Of a DNA stretch of 64,000 nt, positions 40,501-49,207 are shown piece by piece. The notes below the pieces were generated by a model, which saw only the letters and a list, made by a program, of their open reading frames with translations, was not told the DNA's origin and made no database searches. The stretch lies in the NCBI GenBank assembly GCA_014773175.1, contig VXCM01000955.1, positions 224,496 to 288,495 of the forward strand, given 5' to 3'. The stretch comes from Lucifuga dentata. Its lineage: Eukaryota; Chordata; Actinopteri; Ophidiiformes; Bythitidae. Made by a program: the position numbers and the translations under genes. Each line of letters starts with the position of its first letter. Within the stretch, counting starts at the first letter, position 1.

Positions 40501-43075
40501 AGTATATGTGAATTAATCTACACACACACTGAAACACAGAATCACTGAGTTCTGGATTAACACGAGAATCACCTTAACATATTTAACAATGCACAGTAAT
40601 TCTGAGGATTCCCTTCCGTTTTATTCTTCTTTTTTGCATGTTTAAGCCCAATAAATAATCCCTGCAGACATGTTATGTTACTGACAACCATCTTCTAGAG
40701 CATGAAACCATATTTTAGATTTCCGTTATTTTGCTAAATCTCTTAATCTTTCAAAATCGGCCCTTTTTAATTTCTCTGTAAAAGCTGTCTTCAGCTGGGA
40801 CTATATTGTATGGCGGAGACATACCTTTTCTTCTGTGCAGCTCCATGTCGGGACCGGTTAAATAAAGTTACTTTGACAAAAAAATGCAACAGACATCATG
40901 TTTGCTGTGATGGATTATCTACCTCAAGCATGTTTTGAGTCTCTACAAGTCGGTTTTTATTGCATACTGGACCAATGGCAGTCTGGAAAGTAGGAAAAAT
41001 AATTCTAATATTTACTGCTCTAGTAGTATGTTTTAGGAATGTGTATTGGGCTCAAACATGCAAAACAATTGGTATGGTCCTTTAAATCGTATAGCTGCTA
41101 TATACATTAATCTCCCAAATGTTCTAACTTGGGGGGAAAAAAATCAATTTCCTGAAAAGCACTTTTAATTAATATGAATCGTGCTATCAGAACTTTCCAT
41201 GGCGCTCGTGCACGTGACAGAGTCAGGGTCAATATATCAGCTGTGGCGCCCGGGTGGCGTGACGTAACACCGATCTATGACTCCGCAGCACATGGCATCA
41301 GTAACTCACACATTCTCCTGACGTGCTTCATCCAGCGGCGCCGTCAAGGTTGAGCCGTGTGTTTCTCTGAACGTATCAATCAAAACCCCGTTAGCTTCGC
41401 CCGCCTGAGGAATGGCTAGCGTCCTCTCTCCTGTAGCTAACCACTATAAGTGCTGAGCTAAGCTGGATGAAGCGGGGCGAGGCAGCAAGGATTCCCATCC
41501 CATTGTTTCTTCATCTGTGACCAATGCACAGCTCACCTCTGACCCTAACCTTTGACCCCTTTGTGTGTGTGTATCTGTGTTTCTGAGAGCAATTATGAAT
41601 GTAAGTCTAACCCCCTGGGAATTAACTATAAACCGCTTTCTATGCAGAAAAACAATAATTAGCTACACATGGTTTTCAGCCACGTAATAAACCAAGTAAA
41701 ACATACAGGTCAGGTACAACTTTGACATTTGTAAGAAAATCTGATTCATAATTTATTAAAAGCAGAGCTAATTAATCCTTACTCACTTGGTTAAAAAAAA
41801 AAAAAATCAAATACCTAATAATAGGTCACCAGCGACCAAAGCGATCTTCAAATTGCTTAACTTATCACACTAACAGAACAAAACCCCCAAAAATCTTCTG
41901 CTTATATTAATATCAAACATAAATACAGGGGAACTTCTGTAATTAAGAATCTGGAGCGAGACAATTATTGGAATTTTACTTAAAAATGACCAAAGAATCA
42001 ATTACTGAAATCGTCTCCCACTGATTTGCTAACTGGCTAATTGTTTTAGCTCAAATCAAAACTACATGTATGTGTTGTCCACTCGGATCCTTGCAGCGTG
42101 GCGATGGCATGATCAAACCAATGAGGGAACCATTACAACTTGTCTTGTGTGTGTATATATGTATGTAGTGTAACTAGCCTTAGTATTTGTATGGATTCTG
42201 TTTTACTTGTGATCTGCCAAGAAAGATGAAAATTAGCTCTAAGCTAACTCTAGTACAATACATCAAATGGCAATATTTATATTTAACATTGTACATGGTC
42301 CCTTTTAAATAAATATATAAAACAACCTAAACAACTGATTTCGTAAAATATCACACAAAAATGTTACAACAAAAAAAAAAACATTGATAACCGTGTGTTA
42401 CAGAGGAACTTGAACCCGTCCTTTAAAGGGTTAAACCTTTCAAACCTGTCAAAGCTCCTGGTCTGGTAAAAGGCAGGGCTGCTGACTAAAGCCTGTGATC
42501 ACCACCTCCAGCACTAATTAACACGTACTCACAACTGCACAAATGATGGGGTGTTTGAATACTGCTCACTAAGTGTGCTCAGCAGCTGTGTGCTTCTGTG
42601 TGTGTGTGTGTGTGTGTGGTCCTATCGGAAAGAAAATGTGTGTATATGCCTTGTTAGTACATCCCTGTGATTATTTATAATAAATATTGCTCATCGTTTT
42701 AAATCAATGGGTTTTAAATTGCAAATCGGACTATTAAAATAGCAAATACACATACACACACACACAGCCATGCTGCTTAATGGGATTTTACCGAGTTTGA
42801 GGAACTATGATACATAATTGGCAGCACATCTCCATTTTCTCTCTCTCTTTTCTACGGAAAGCTGTCCTCGCCACTCGATGACCTTCATTACAGTAAACTA
42901 TATATTTGTCATGTAAGACAAAGATTTTCTGTGAAAATTAGCAAAATCTGGAACTTAATAACACACACACACACACTACAGTCATGTTCTCTCACTTCCT
43001 CCTCTCGCTCTCTCTTTTTTCTGGAGTGTATTTATTCATCTGAACAGAGCTTCTTTATTCTCCTACTGCTTCTGT

Positions 43076-43113
<38 letters not shown>

Positions 43114-46100
43114 TTCACTTTGTTCATTGCTACACACCCACAAACTCATACCTGCGCCCCNACACACACACACTCTGTTTCACTTTGTTCATTGCTACAC
43201 ACCCACAAACTCATACCTGCGCCCCCATCCTATCCTCAGTATTCCTCCACATATTCTCACGCACAGGCATCAGATCCAAGCATCCCCGTGTTGCCATGGG
43301 AACTGGTTTTGACCCTGTCAGCAGTCCTGAAGCCTGCCTGGAGTGAGATAATTTGCCCTCTTTCTTCCTGTCCCTGCTGCCCTCCAAAAAAAAAAAAAAA
43401 AANAAAAAAAAAAAAAAAAATCCTCCAGAGGGGAATGATGATTCCTTGTCTTGTTCCCTCTCTCAGATTCATTCATCCACAGTGTTTGACACCAACAGTC
43501 TTCTTTCCTCCCACTCCCACTCCCACTCTATGCAGCCTTTATAAGTGTGTGTACATACACACTCGGTTACGTACATGCTCCTTCTGCAGACTCAGAGAAA
43601 TCGGGAGATGAAAGAAAGGCCAAAGAATCTGAATCTGCTGCTGAATTTAATCACAAAATGAGCCAATGGGAGATGAAATTTTAAGGAATTTACCCTTGAT
43701 TTTTCACATTGAGCCTAATAAATACAGTCTGTATACATGTTGCATTACTACCAACCATTTTCCAAAAAATACTACTGGAGCAGTACATTTTAGAATTGTA
43801 TTTCCTGCCCTCCAGACTTTCATTGGATTTAGTTCATTCTAGGATGCTATAAAACAAAAAAAAAAATCAACTTGTAGAGACTTGAAACATGCCTGAAACA
43901 CATAATCCATCAACGAATGCAACATCTGTGACATTTTTTGTTGAAGTTACTTAATTTAATAGACCAACATGGAAGAAAAGATATGTCTCTGCCAGGAAAT
44001 ATAGTCTGAAGAGAAGACATCTTTTACTATTATTGATTTTTTTTTTTCTTTTTATGATTACAGTGTAAAATCTCAAACATTGTGCTCAGAGCACGAGGTG
44101 AGGACTTCTGGATTCGATTTGCAAAGATACAAAAACAGAAAAGCAGAAAATCCTCACATTTGAGAAGCAGCAAATGTTTGACATTTTTACTTAATAAATA
44201 GCTAAAAATATATAATATATTAACCAGATAATTGTTTTAGCAATAGACGACTGTAAAAATGGCAGAAATCTTTCTGCTCACGCAGGAAAAGTCTTCCTTT
44301 TATGCAGACTTTGACCTTTATGTCTCTGCTGCAGGCATGTAAATCATTCAAAGCTGAAAGCTGCAGCTCCAGCTGCATGAAACCTGTTTAAAACCACGTC
44401 TGAATGTTGCTGCGTCTTCCCCCACTTCCTGAAAAAAAGCAGTATTACTTTACTGCTGGAGATATGAGTGTTATGCAGGAAATAAATGATGTGATAATAA
44501 TGTGATACTTCCTAATAGGGAAATTCTCAGAGTACATTAACAGACTCGTCTCTAGACCAGCTGGCACCAAATTGGTGTCTTGCTGAAAGGACCATACCAG
44601 CTATTTTGCATGTTTGAGCCTAATATTTAAAATTTTCATACATGTTACATTACTGACAATCATTTCCCAAAGGATAAAATTGTATTTCAATTTTCCTGAT
44701 ATTTTGCAAACTCTCTTAATCTTTCAAAATCAAATATTCAAGCAATACACCCACCTTAAAAATCCATGTGTCGCCTGCTAATACTTACGCAGCCTTATGA
44801 AGTCATGATCATTTCAATTTTTTGATAAATATAGGTCTTCTTTTGGGACTATATTCCCCAGTGGAGACATACATTAACTCTGCACTTTTATTGTGCTTAA
44901 AAGCTAAAATTACTAACTTCAAAAAAAAGAATAGACATCTTGTTCGTGATGATGGATTACCTATCCCAAGAACGTTACAAGTATCAACAAGTTGATTTTA
45001 ATAGCGTACCAGAATGAACTGAAACCAATGGCGGTCTGGAAGGTAGGAAAAACAAATTTAATGATCGTCAGTATTGTAACATTTATGAAAATTGAATATA
45101 TTAGGTTCAAACATGCAAAATGGCTGGTATGCTCCTTTAAGGACACTTCAGAAGAGCATACAACTTCCAACATGGAGGCTTAAATAAGGTTGAACAATTT
45201 GGGGGAAATATATCTAATATTGATTTTTCTAACCAATACTGAAACTTAAATTGAATTATTTACATAAATTAGACTCCAGGTCTGTACTCAGGGCCTTCAC
45301 AGTACCAAACTTCTATAAAATACTACTTGTTCCTACATGAAAAATCAGATGGAAGAACTAGAAAGGAACAGAAATCAAAATAAACTAAAAATGTTAGTTG
45401 CTAGTTGTACTGTGAGGTTAACATTATTCCCCTAAATTCTTATTTTCAAGCCACTCACAGGAAAGTCAACTTCAAACTTAGTTTATCCATAGAAAAACTA
45501 CAGTTTGAGTTAATCTGAGGAAATTAACTGTTGCTGGCTAAACTTTCAGCTCTTACAATTTATTTAAACAATGCTGTTAATAATGCAGCTACAATTAAAG
45601 TTGCAGCTCTTGCAGTTTAAAAACTGCACTCTTTCAAATCCCAATTTTGATATTACAAAGATTAATCGTTCAGCCTTAGCCTGTGGTTAAACAATAATCT
45701 CTTTTACTACAAGGTGTCACAGCTGAAATACAGTAAACAAAAAAAAAAAAAAAAAANAAAAAAAAAAAAAAAAAATCAAGAGAATAAGTATTACAATCAC
45801 CAAACAACTGTAGAACAACTCATAAGATGCAAATGAAGTTTACATAAAGCTCACCATATCCAAGCAGATGGTGATACAAGCCCAAAACCTTCTATGAACG
45901 TTCTTTTCATGCTGGATTGAGGATTAAGCTAACACCAATAACCACCAGTAAATGGGAGATTCTGTTAATATTAATGTCTATAATCCATGCCATGTGCTAT
46001 ATTTATATTTACATACTGCTGCTCCAACTTCCTGTCAGCACATCCTAACGACATCTGGACGGCAAAATGGACCTGCTGTTCAGGGGATCGTTTAATTTGG

Positions 46101-46386
46101 ACACACGGGAGCACAAACAGCTGGGTTAGCTGATCTCTGCATATATTACCTGGTTTATGCTTTCTATACGTCGGCCTGGAAGTCTTCTTACAGCCACGAA
46201 TGAACAGCAGCAAAGATGACAAGACAAAACTGTCAGAGGGGAAATATTCTATCTGAGCAGATTCTCGGGAGAGCACCTTGAGAACCCACTTTAGAACCAC
46301 TTTGGTGTGAAGTTTTTAATTTCTTTGTCATATTGAGCTTTCATATTTTCAAAACTCTAATGAAAACCTGAAGTAGCAGCCTTGGA

Positions 46387-46426
<40 letters not shown>

Positions 46427-46541
46427 ATCCGGTGCTCTGATTAGCTTTTTAGCTCAAAGCTTCAGGGAATAAAACAGAAAAGGGCTCCCGTGAAAAAACT
46501 AAAATTTCTCTCACCATGTCCGCTGGGGTGCTGCCCGTCAT
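10144..46541 (-). CDS. ubl3: UBL3, ubiquitin-like protein 3 (membrane-anchored ubiquitin-fold), five coding exons
   Basis: Exons 46541-46515, 15462-15354, 12880-12794, 11441-11364 and 10196-10144 join to 354 bases, giving 117 aa, the same length as mammalian UBL3. The protein begins MTGSTPADM and carries a ubiquitin-like fold at about residues 10-90 (INLRLILVSGKTKEF, WEEEQVSSPNILRLIYQGRF, GKTTVMHLVARE). It ends CCVIL, where C114-V-I-L is a CAAX box; the terminal leucine favours geranylgeranylation and C113 is a neighbouring cysteine. From family knowledge, UBL3 sits on the plasma membrane by prenylation, lacks the diglycine end needed for conjugation, and has been reported to direct proteins to small extracellular vesicles. 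The start codon matches the known short first exon. All eight splice sites are GT/AG. Introns are about 31.1, 2.5, 1.35 and 1.2 kb. Confidence 0.97.
11364..11441 (-). CDS. ubl3: UBL3 coding exon 4
   Basis: This exon is 78 bases, with acceptor CCCTTCTAG and donor GTAACC. It encodes residues A75 (split) to the first base of G101: LKLPLGKTTVMHLVARE followed by TLPEPNSQ. The residue after LP is leucine where mammals have phenylalanine, a conservative change. A GA-rich tract at about 11446-11492 lies directly upstream on the gene strand and forms the CT-rich region before the acceptor. Confidence 0.96.
12794..12880 (-). CDS. ubl3: UBL3 coding exon 3
   Basis: This exon is 87 bases, with acceptor TTTCTTTCAG and donor GTGAGA. 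It encodes residues D46 (split) to the first base of A75, including WEEEQVSSPNILRLIYQGRF and LHGNVTLG, the conserved centre of the ubiquitin-like fold. It matches the mammalian protein essentially residue for residue. Confidence 0.97.
14524..15085 (+). mobile_element. TTAA foldback MITE, copy B (subfamily 1), in UBL3 intron 2
   Basis: The left end reads GTAAAGGACCATACCAG; the right end, ATGTAAAATCACCAGTATG, is degraded. Inside are TTTCAGTTTATTCCAGTACA, GGTAATCCATC-like sequence, and GTATGTCTCCGCCAGGGAATAT in the forward order. A near-perfect hairpin at 14646-14691 is specific to this copy. The element ends about 270 bases from UBL3 exon 2. Confidence 0.75.
15354..15462 (-). CDS. ubl3: UBL3 coding exon 2
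   Basis: This exon is 109 bases, with acceptor TTGTGTTGCAG and donor GTGAGT. It encodes I10 to the first base of D46: INLRLILVSGKTKEFLF, then SPNDSAADIAKHVYDNWPM. The only clear difference from the mammalian form that I recall is alanine for serine in SAAD. Confidence 0.97.
15463..16776. other. UBL3 intron 1, exon-2-proximal part
   Basis: Intronic DNA. A small cluster of GGAATTCAATC repeats occurs at about 16295-16335. No exon, transposon termini or RNA gene was recognised. Confidence 0.5.
16777..16950 (-). mobile_element. Foldback MITE family R3, copy 1
   Basis: Inverted ends read GGTCATTCCTATGTTCCCCA at 16801 and, reverse-complemented from 16915, CAGGGTCCTGTGTTCCCCAG. A CACATAATATGTG palindrome lies inside, and outer flanks carry ATGCTAGCAT-like sequence on both sides. 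A second copy in the opposite orientation is at 56629-56775. This suggests a short non-autonomous DNA element. The superfamily is not assigned. Confidence 0.65.
16951..19070. other. UBL3 intron 1, low-complexity-rich stretch
   Basis: Intronic DNA with scattered short CA runs (17200-17760) and a CT run at 18298-18318. No coding exon, RNA gene or element with visible ends was found. Confidence 0.45.
19073..19108 (+). repeat. Solo end related to the Harbinger-like MITE
   Basis: The sequence CACACTAAAGCCTGG followed by CTCATGCTTCATGTGGAC repeats the left end of the element at 19536, including several bases outside the terminal repeat (TCACACTAA). No matching right end follows before the intact element, so this is either a broken copy or part of a local duplication. 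Confidence 0.55.
19536..19948 (+). mobile_element. Harbinger-like MITE with TAA duplication
   Basis: The 413-bp element begins AGCCTGGTTCATGCTTCA and ends with its inverse, TGAAGCATGAACCAGGCT, flanked on both sides by TAA (19533-19535 and 19949-19951). A three-base TWA duplication is the known habit of PIF/Harbinger elements. The interior is unusually CpG-rich and contains the inverted pair CTGTATGTTAACA / TGTTAACATACAG near 19777-19812. No transposase frame is present. A solo left end of the same kind lies at 19073-19108. Confidence 0.8.
19952..21204. other. UBL3 intron 1, no feature except a possible retroposed tail
   Basis: No exon recognised. An AATAAA at about 20650 is followed at once by an A run at 20659-20673, which resembles the 3' end of a reverse-transcribed transcript, but no source gene or target duplication could be seen. 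Confidence 0.35.
21205..21660. repeat. Tandem near-identical segments joined by single Ns
   Basis: The segment at about 21205-21400, starting ATAAAACCTAAAATGTTCTC, recurs at 21402-21594 after an N at 21401. Its last 65 bases recur again after an N at 21595. The copies differ by a few bases. A second case lies at 21793-21872 around an N at 21833. The arrangement fits overlapping contig ends or two haplotypes concatenated with one N, rather than a biological tandem array. Confidence 0.75.
22190..22782 (+). mobile_element. TTAA foldback MITE, copy C (subfamily 2)
   Basis: Both inverted ends are clear: CTTAAAGGACCATGCCAGAC at the left, and ATGGCTGGTATGGTCCTTTA at the right. The interior shows GGTTTCAGTTCATTCTGGTA, GGTAATCCATCATCG, the subfamily-2 block TAAGCACAATAAAAAGTGCA, and GTATGTCTCCACTGGGTAAT. 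A T-rich stretch contains a single-N gap at 22451. Confidence 0.88.
22783..27828. other. UBL3 intron 1, no gene recognised
   Basis: A single-N gap lies at 23356 in a T run and an A run at 25402-25432. A segment at about 24605-24775 contains GACGAAGCCATTTGGATGAA and GTGAAACGTTTCA, strings typical of a common fish interspersed repeat. The stretch 25650-26400 has AGTGTAAATCCAGCCTTAG at its right end and may be a decayed MITE whose left end I cannot place. GA-rich sequence occurs at 27290-27310. Confidence 0.4.
27830..28512 (-). mobile_element. TTAA foldback MITE, copy D (subfamily 1)
   Basis: The left end is TTTAAAGGACCATACCAGTG, the right end TCTCTGGTATGCTCCTTTAA; both ends carry TTAA. The reverse-oriented interior contains GGGACTATATTCCCTGGCGG and the subfamily-1 block GGATCGGTTACATTAAGTAA. 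An N at 28201 separates two copies of a stretch of about 66 bases (assembly duplication), which inflates the length. Confidence 0.87.
29019..29547 (+). mobile_element. TTAA foldback MITE, copy E (subfamily 2)
   Basis: The left end is TTTAAAGGACCATACCAGCC, the right end GGATGATATGGTCCTTTAAA, both with TTAA. The interior carries CTACCTTCCAGACTGCCATT, the subfamily-2 block TTTAAGTGCAATAAAAACGC, and ATATGTCTCCACAGGGGAAT. It is shorter than C and J because the segment with TTTCAGTTCATTCTGG is deleted. It is opposite in orientation to copy D, only about 500 bases away. Confidence 0.88.
29548..32664. other. UBL3 intron 1, low-complexity stretch
   Basis: This contains a T run at 30490-30518, GA runs at 30717-30766, CA runs at 30872-30900 and 31043-31059, an A run at 31490-31515, and a (GT)n run at 31652-31677. 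Open frames of up to 162 codons here run through simple repeats and show no family resemblance or splice context. Confidence 0.45.
32673..34036 (+). mobile_element. hAT transposon relic with 8-bp target duplication and BED-finger remnant
   Basis: The ends are inverted repeats: TAGGGCTGGACGATATAAAC at the left, and CAGGGCTGGACAAGTTGAAA read inward from the right. They are flanked by an exact 8-base duplication TTTCTGAG at 32665-32672 and 34037-34044, the hAT signature. Inside, a short frame at 33632-33820 contains SAVWHHFGYLKSD and AHCKISQK, resembling the BED zinc finger that opens many hAT transposases (W, F and one C-x2-type half visible; the second cysteine is lost). The rest of the transposase is missing. 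A second element is nested at about 32889-33505, and an N at 33064 splits an assembly-duplicated 60-odd-base segment. It is inactive and non-autonomous. Confidence 0.85.
32889..33505 (+). mobile_element. Foldback MITE family R4, nested in the hAT relic
   Basis: The left end reads ATGCTGTGTTCAACAGACCT and the right end, inverted, ATGCTGTGTTCGACAGACCT, both followed by CGGAA-type sequence. A partial relative is at 47187-47395 in the opposite sense, sharing GTTTGGTTGTGTTGTTTTA and AACTAAAGTAAAGTTA. The N at 33064 with duplicated flanks lies inside. No target duplication is evident, so the superfamily is left open. Confidence 0.7.
34045..35616. other. UBL3 intron 1, no gene recognised
   Basis: A (CT)n microsatellite lies at 34544-34573. 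The remainder shows no exon, termini or RNA gene. Confidence 0.45.
35632..35947 (+). mobile_element. Retroposon (LINE 3' end or SINE) with 15-bp target duplication
   Basis: The 316-bp insertion is flanked by an exact direct repeat GATAAACTGACTAAA at 35617-35631 and 35948-35962, as produced by target-primed reverse transcription. The body runs from CCAGTTCAAGCCAGTGTGTC through ATAAATGGGGAGGGATGCAT to a GAAAGACGAAGAA tail. The 3' segment (CCACTGTGGCATTCCCTAAT, GGGAGCGGCTGAAAG) resembles the tail found on RTE-like fish LINEs and their dependent SINEs. The start of another copy is at 63944-64000. Confidence 0.82.
35963..38734. other. UBL3 intron 1, mostly unique sequence
   Basis: A single-N gap at 36029 lies in a T run, and a (CT)n tract at 36557-36600. 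The stretch 36630-36960 is free of recognisable repeats, rich in ATGCAT/TAAT-like strings, and could be a conserved non-coding element. No exon was recognised. Confidence 0.4.
38735..39000 (-). repeat. Interspersed repeat family R2, copy 2
   Basis: This is the reverse complement of the repeat at 45-365, with the same blocks in the same order and scattered substitutions. There are no terminal inverted repeats or tail. Position is inside UBL3 intron 1. Confidence 0.7.
39001..40629. other. UBL3 intron 1, no gene confirmed
   Basis: The stretch is unique sequence with a T run at 40191-40203. A minus-strand open frame at 40445-40233 contains a donor-like GTCAGT after a stretch reading SSVNDDILLFSSLDG, but it matches no family I recognise and lacks a convincing acceptor. 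It is not called as an exon. Confidence 0.4.
40630..41086 (-). mobile_element. TTAA foldback MITE, copy F (subfamily 1), left end lost
   Basis: The left end starts inside the terminal repeat at GCATGTTTAAGCCCAATAAA, missing the outer 20 or so bases. The right end is complete with ATTGGTATGGTCCTTTAAAT. The reverse-oriented interior has GGGACTATATTGTATGGCGG, GGGACCGGTTAAATAAAGTT and CTGGACCAATGGCAGTCTGG. Confidence 0.82.
41087..43680. other. UBL3 intron 1, GC-rich patch and microsatellites
   Basis: The patch 41200-41560 is richer in G+C and CpG than its surroundings and has strings such as GTGACGTAAC and TGACCCTAACCTTTGACC, possible regulatory sites without proof. Microsatellites are (GT)n 42597-42618 and (CA)n 43079-43108. 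Single Ns lie at 43161 (duplicated 70-odd-base flank) and 43403 (A run). Confidence 0.4.
43681..44030 (+). mobile_element. TTAA foldback MITE, copy G (subfamily 1), right half lost
   Basis: A degraded left end (CACATTGAGCCTAATAAATA) is followed by GGATTTAGTTCATTCTAGGA, CATAATCCATCAACG and ATATGTCTCTGCCAGGAAAT. The match stops near 44030, where the right half should begin. No right terminal repeat follows. Confidence 0.72.
44584..45140 (-). mobile_element. TTAA foldback MITE, copy H (subfamily 2)
   Basis: The left end is GAAAGGACCATACCAGCTAT, with CTGA where TTAA is expected. The right end, ATGGCTGGTATGCTCCTTTA, is followed by A and keeps TTAA. The reverse interior shows GGGACTATATTCCCCAGTGG, GCTTAAAAGCTAAAATTACT, GGATTACCTATCCCAAGAAC and GAATGAACTGAAACCAATGG. 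Confidence 0.87.
45145..46514. other. UBL3 intron 1, exon-1-proximal part
   Basis: A single-N gap lies at 45757 inside a 40-base A run and a (CT)n microsatellite at 46391-46423, about 90 bases from the exon 1 donor. No further exon was recognised. Confidence 0.5.
46391..46423 (+). repeat. (CT)n microsatellite in UBL3 intron 1
   Basis: Pure CT tract of about 33 bases (GA on the UBL3 strand), about 90 bases downstream of the exon 1 donor. Confidence 0.95.
46515..46541 (-). CDS. ubl3: UBL3 coding exon 1
   Basis: This exon has 27 coding bases, MTGSTPADM, followed on the gene strand by donor GTGAGA. The tiny first coding segment ending PADM is a known feature of UBL3, and the phase-0 junction to INLRL in exon 2 is exact. 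The preceding bases on the gene strand (TTCACC before ATG) give an acceptable start context. Confidence 0.93.
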
Positions 46542-47060
46542 GGTGAAGGTAGTCCTGGGTTTCTGGGAGCTTCAAAGTCGAGGAAAGGACAGGAATATTC
46601 GTTGTTGAGTTTACAACAGGCAATAAAACAAGGTATTCCCGGTGAGTCTCTCGTCAGTTACAACCGAGGTAGTAAAGAAGACGTCTAGCTACAGCGTTTC
46701 CTCTTCACTGCACAACCATTCCGTCGATGGTTTTCCACACGAATCGGTGATTTAGAGGAATACTCGGTGTTAAAGAAACAAGTAGTCGACCCGAGGGCCT
46801 CCACCGACCCTCCAAACATCAAGAAGATCCGATTTGAGAAAAGGTGCCTACGCCATGCGAAAAACCCAGTGCTGCTGCCACATCCGAACACGGATCTCTC
46901 CTGGTTCAAAAAAGGAAGAAGAGGAAAATCCGCAGGGTTACCGTCCTCGGACTAAAACAAACTAATGGTCTGTACACAGGCGTTACACGGTGAAAAATGT
47001 AGGTCGTTATCGGTAAACCGGGAGTTTATAATGACAGTTGTGTGTCGGACTCGTTCAGCT
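46542..47060 (-). promoter_or_regulatory. ubl3: CpG-rich 5' UTR and promoter region of UBL3
   Basis: The half kilobase upstream of the UBL3 start is visibly richer in CpG than the rest of the window (for example CCGTCGATGG, AGTCGACCCGAGG, GTCGTTATCGG), as expected for a broadly expressed CpG-island promoter. No TATA box is evident and the transcription start is not placed. A 74-codon open frame at 46909-46685 on the gene strand would be an upstream ORF if transcription begins above it. Confidence 0.55.
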
Positions 47061-47186
47061 GTCATCCCGCCTCAACCTGCGTCAAGGTAATACATGGAGA
47101 AGAAACCGGACTTCTGGTTACGATTTTCAAAATAAGACTAGTTTCAAGGCCCTAAAAAAATTCTTCACTTACTGCATATTATGCTG

Positions 47187-47395
47187 CGTTCGAGGTACGT
47201 CGGAAGTCGGAATTTTCCCTTTCGGAAGTTCGACCTCAAACAGTACCAGCCAAATGTAAACAAAAAAGCATGGCTGAACGCCTATAGTACTGTAAGATTA
47301 AATAAATTTAGTGATAAATACTAACTAAAGTAAAGTTAAATTACAGGACTGTTTGGTTGTGTTGTTTTATAATGATATTGATCTCAGTGATGGAC
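47187..47395 (-). mobile_element. Partial MITE family R4, copy 2, upstream of UBL3
   Basis: Starting ATGCTGCGTTCGAGGTACGT and running through GCCAAATGTAAACAAAAAAGC, AACTAAAGTAAAGTTA and GTTTGGTTGTGTTGTTTTA, this matches the reverse complement of the right part of the element at 32889-33505. The other half is missing. It sits about 650 bases upstream of the UBL3 start codon. Confidence 0.68.
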
Positions 47396-49155
47396 AGTGA
47401 CACGGAATGATATTCAAAGGACCCCAATCATATTCAAAGCAGATTGCAGCCAGAAGACACAGCATAAATTGATCCAGTAAGTTACCTGCAATTTTTTTTT
47501 TTTTTTTTTTTTTTTGGACATGATTGTGTCTGTAGTGCCAAGTAACCACATGATGTTTGGTGCCAAATGCTCAATGAAGTTGTTCATCCTCATTGGTAAT
47601 TCTTTGATCAGATATTTGGTGATTTCAACAGTTGTAATATAAATGTATGCATCGTACATGTATGTGTAAACAGTGTTTTTTCAGGCAAAGTACATCTATA
47701 AACACTGATTCATTTAAGAACTTTTGCTTGTACTGTTGCTTGTTTCCTCACAAATATTCCCTAAACTCCATTAAGACAACATTTTAAGTATTATTTTGAA
47801 GTTTAATTTTATTTTTAAGTTAAGGTTTTATTTAGAAGGAAACATTTCTCCGTATCCGGGTTCAGTCTATATATCTGTGCTGGTTGCTTAGAGCTCTGAC
47901 GAATATGGCAGTAGGCTGGACACAACAGAGAAGTTAAATGCTGAAAGTAGTGGAAGCTTGAGGGAGAGAGAGNCCCTCCTGAGAAATAGACAGAAGGGGG
48001 GGTCCTTCCTGTGAATGGGGGAGGGTGGACTCAGTGGGATGTCTCTGTATTAAATGTAATTGAACTTAGTCTAATTTAATCAGGCTTTTCTCCGCTATTT
48101 CTTACCCAAACACAAGTTTCATTTGCAACTCTAATAGAGCTTTTCCTTCTGCAAAATTTGTTTATTGTGTGAAATATAAAATGTTTAAAAGAATTTAAAA
48201 AAAAGTGCAATTATCTTAAAATAGTGCTCTCAAACTATATATTTCACCTGCACAACAACCATGAAACCCTCCTTTACCCCCCAAAAAACTAATGAGGAGA
48301 CAAGAAAAAAAAACATATGATTAAAGAAAATTAAGACAAAGAAAATGTTTGTTTGAACCAGAAAGTGTCTTTATATCTTGGCCTACAATTTTTTTTTTTC
48401 TTAAGCCCTTAGTGGAGCATTTGATTCATTTCTCAAAAGCAGATAGAGAAGCATATATGTTATTGTTTAAACATTATGAGGCCATTGGGTGGTACAAACC
48501 AGTGAAAACTGTTCACTTTTCTGATTTTTTTTTTTTTTCTGGCAAGATGTTTTAATAAAAACTTGATACATTATTAGTCACTCTAGGCATCTCTTTTTAT
48601 TTGGCAGCCACCTCTGTAAAGGTCAAAGGCCAGCAGTTCTAGCAGTACAGAATAGCACTGCATTAAGTGGTAGAAAATTTTCTTTCTCTGATTTCTCTCA
48701 GTGCACAAATCATGCTGTATCTTATTAAGGATTATATTCATGCCAGATCCAGATTATTTCGTTTACACAGTCCCAGCCAGGCCTGATCAGTGTCTTTGCC
48801 ACTTGTGGGATGTGATTTGCAAGGATAAGACAAGGCGACAAGGCTGCTCAATCAAGTCGTCAATCAAGCTTCTTTAACACTTTAGCACACAGTGTCATGT
48901 ACAGTGCTGAGAGCGTAAAAGAATGGGCTTTGTTAGGCAGCCTGGCAGATTTGGGTGCAAATACTTTCAAGACTGAATGGTTTTATTGAATATATTTCAT
49001 AATATTTTCATTGAAGTGTGGGGAGAGAAGTGAGAGTTTCATAATATACTTCAGTACGACTGTGGGCCTATTTATAGTATGCGTCTAATACATATGTAAT
49101 GTCATATCCTATAAGCCTGTCCTTGCTGAAGTGTTCTGCTTTGTGTGCGTGTGTG

Positions 49156-49160
<5 letters not shown>

Positions 49161-49202
<42 letters not shown>
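49161..49202 (+). repeat. (GT)n microsatellite, about 21 units
   Basis: Pure GT tract of about 42 bases, immediately before the SINE-body fragment at 49208. Confidence 0.95.
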
Positions 49203-49203
<1 letters not shown>

Positions 49204-49207
49204 TGTG

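Noticed and set aside
42931..43611. 226-codon plus-strand open frame
   Set aside because: It crosses CA repeats, two single-N gaps and an assembly-duplicated segment; no domain is visible.
46767..46955. Plus-strand 62-codon frame in the UBL3 CpG-rich region
   Set aside because: It is antisense to the UBL3 leader, in CpG-rich DNA where stop codons are rare, and has no recognisable product.
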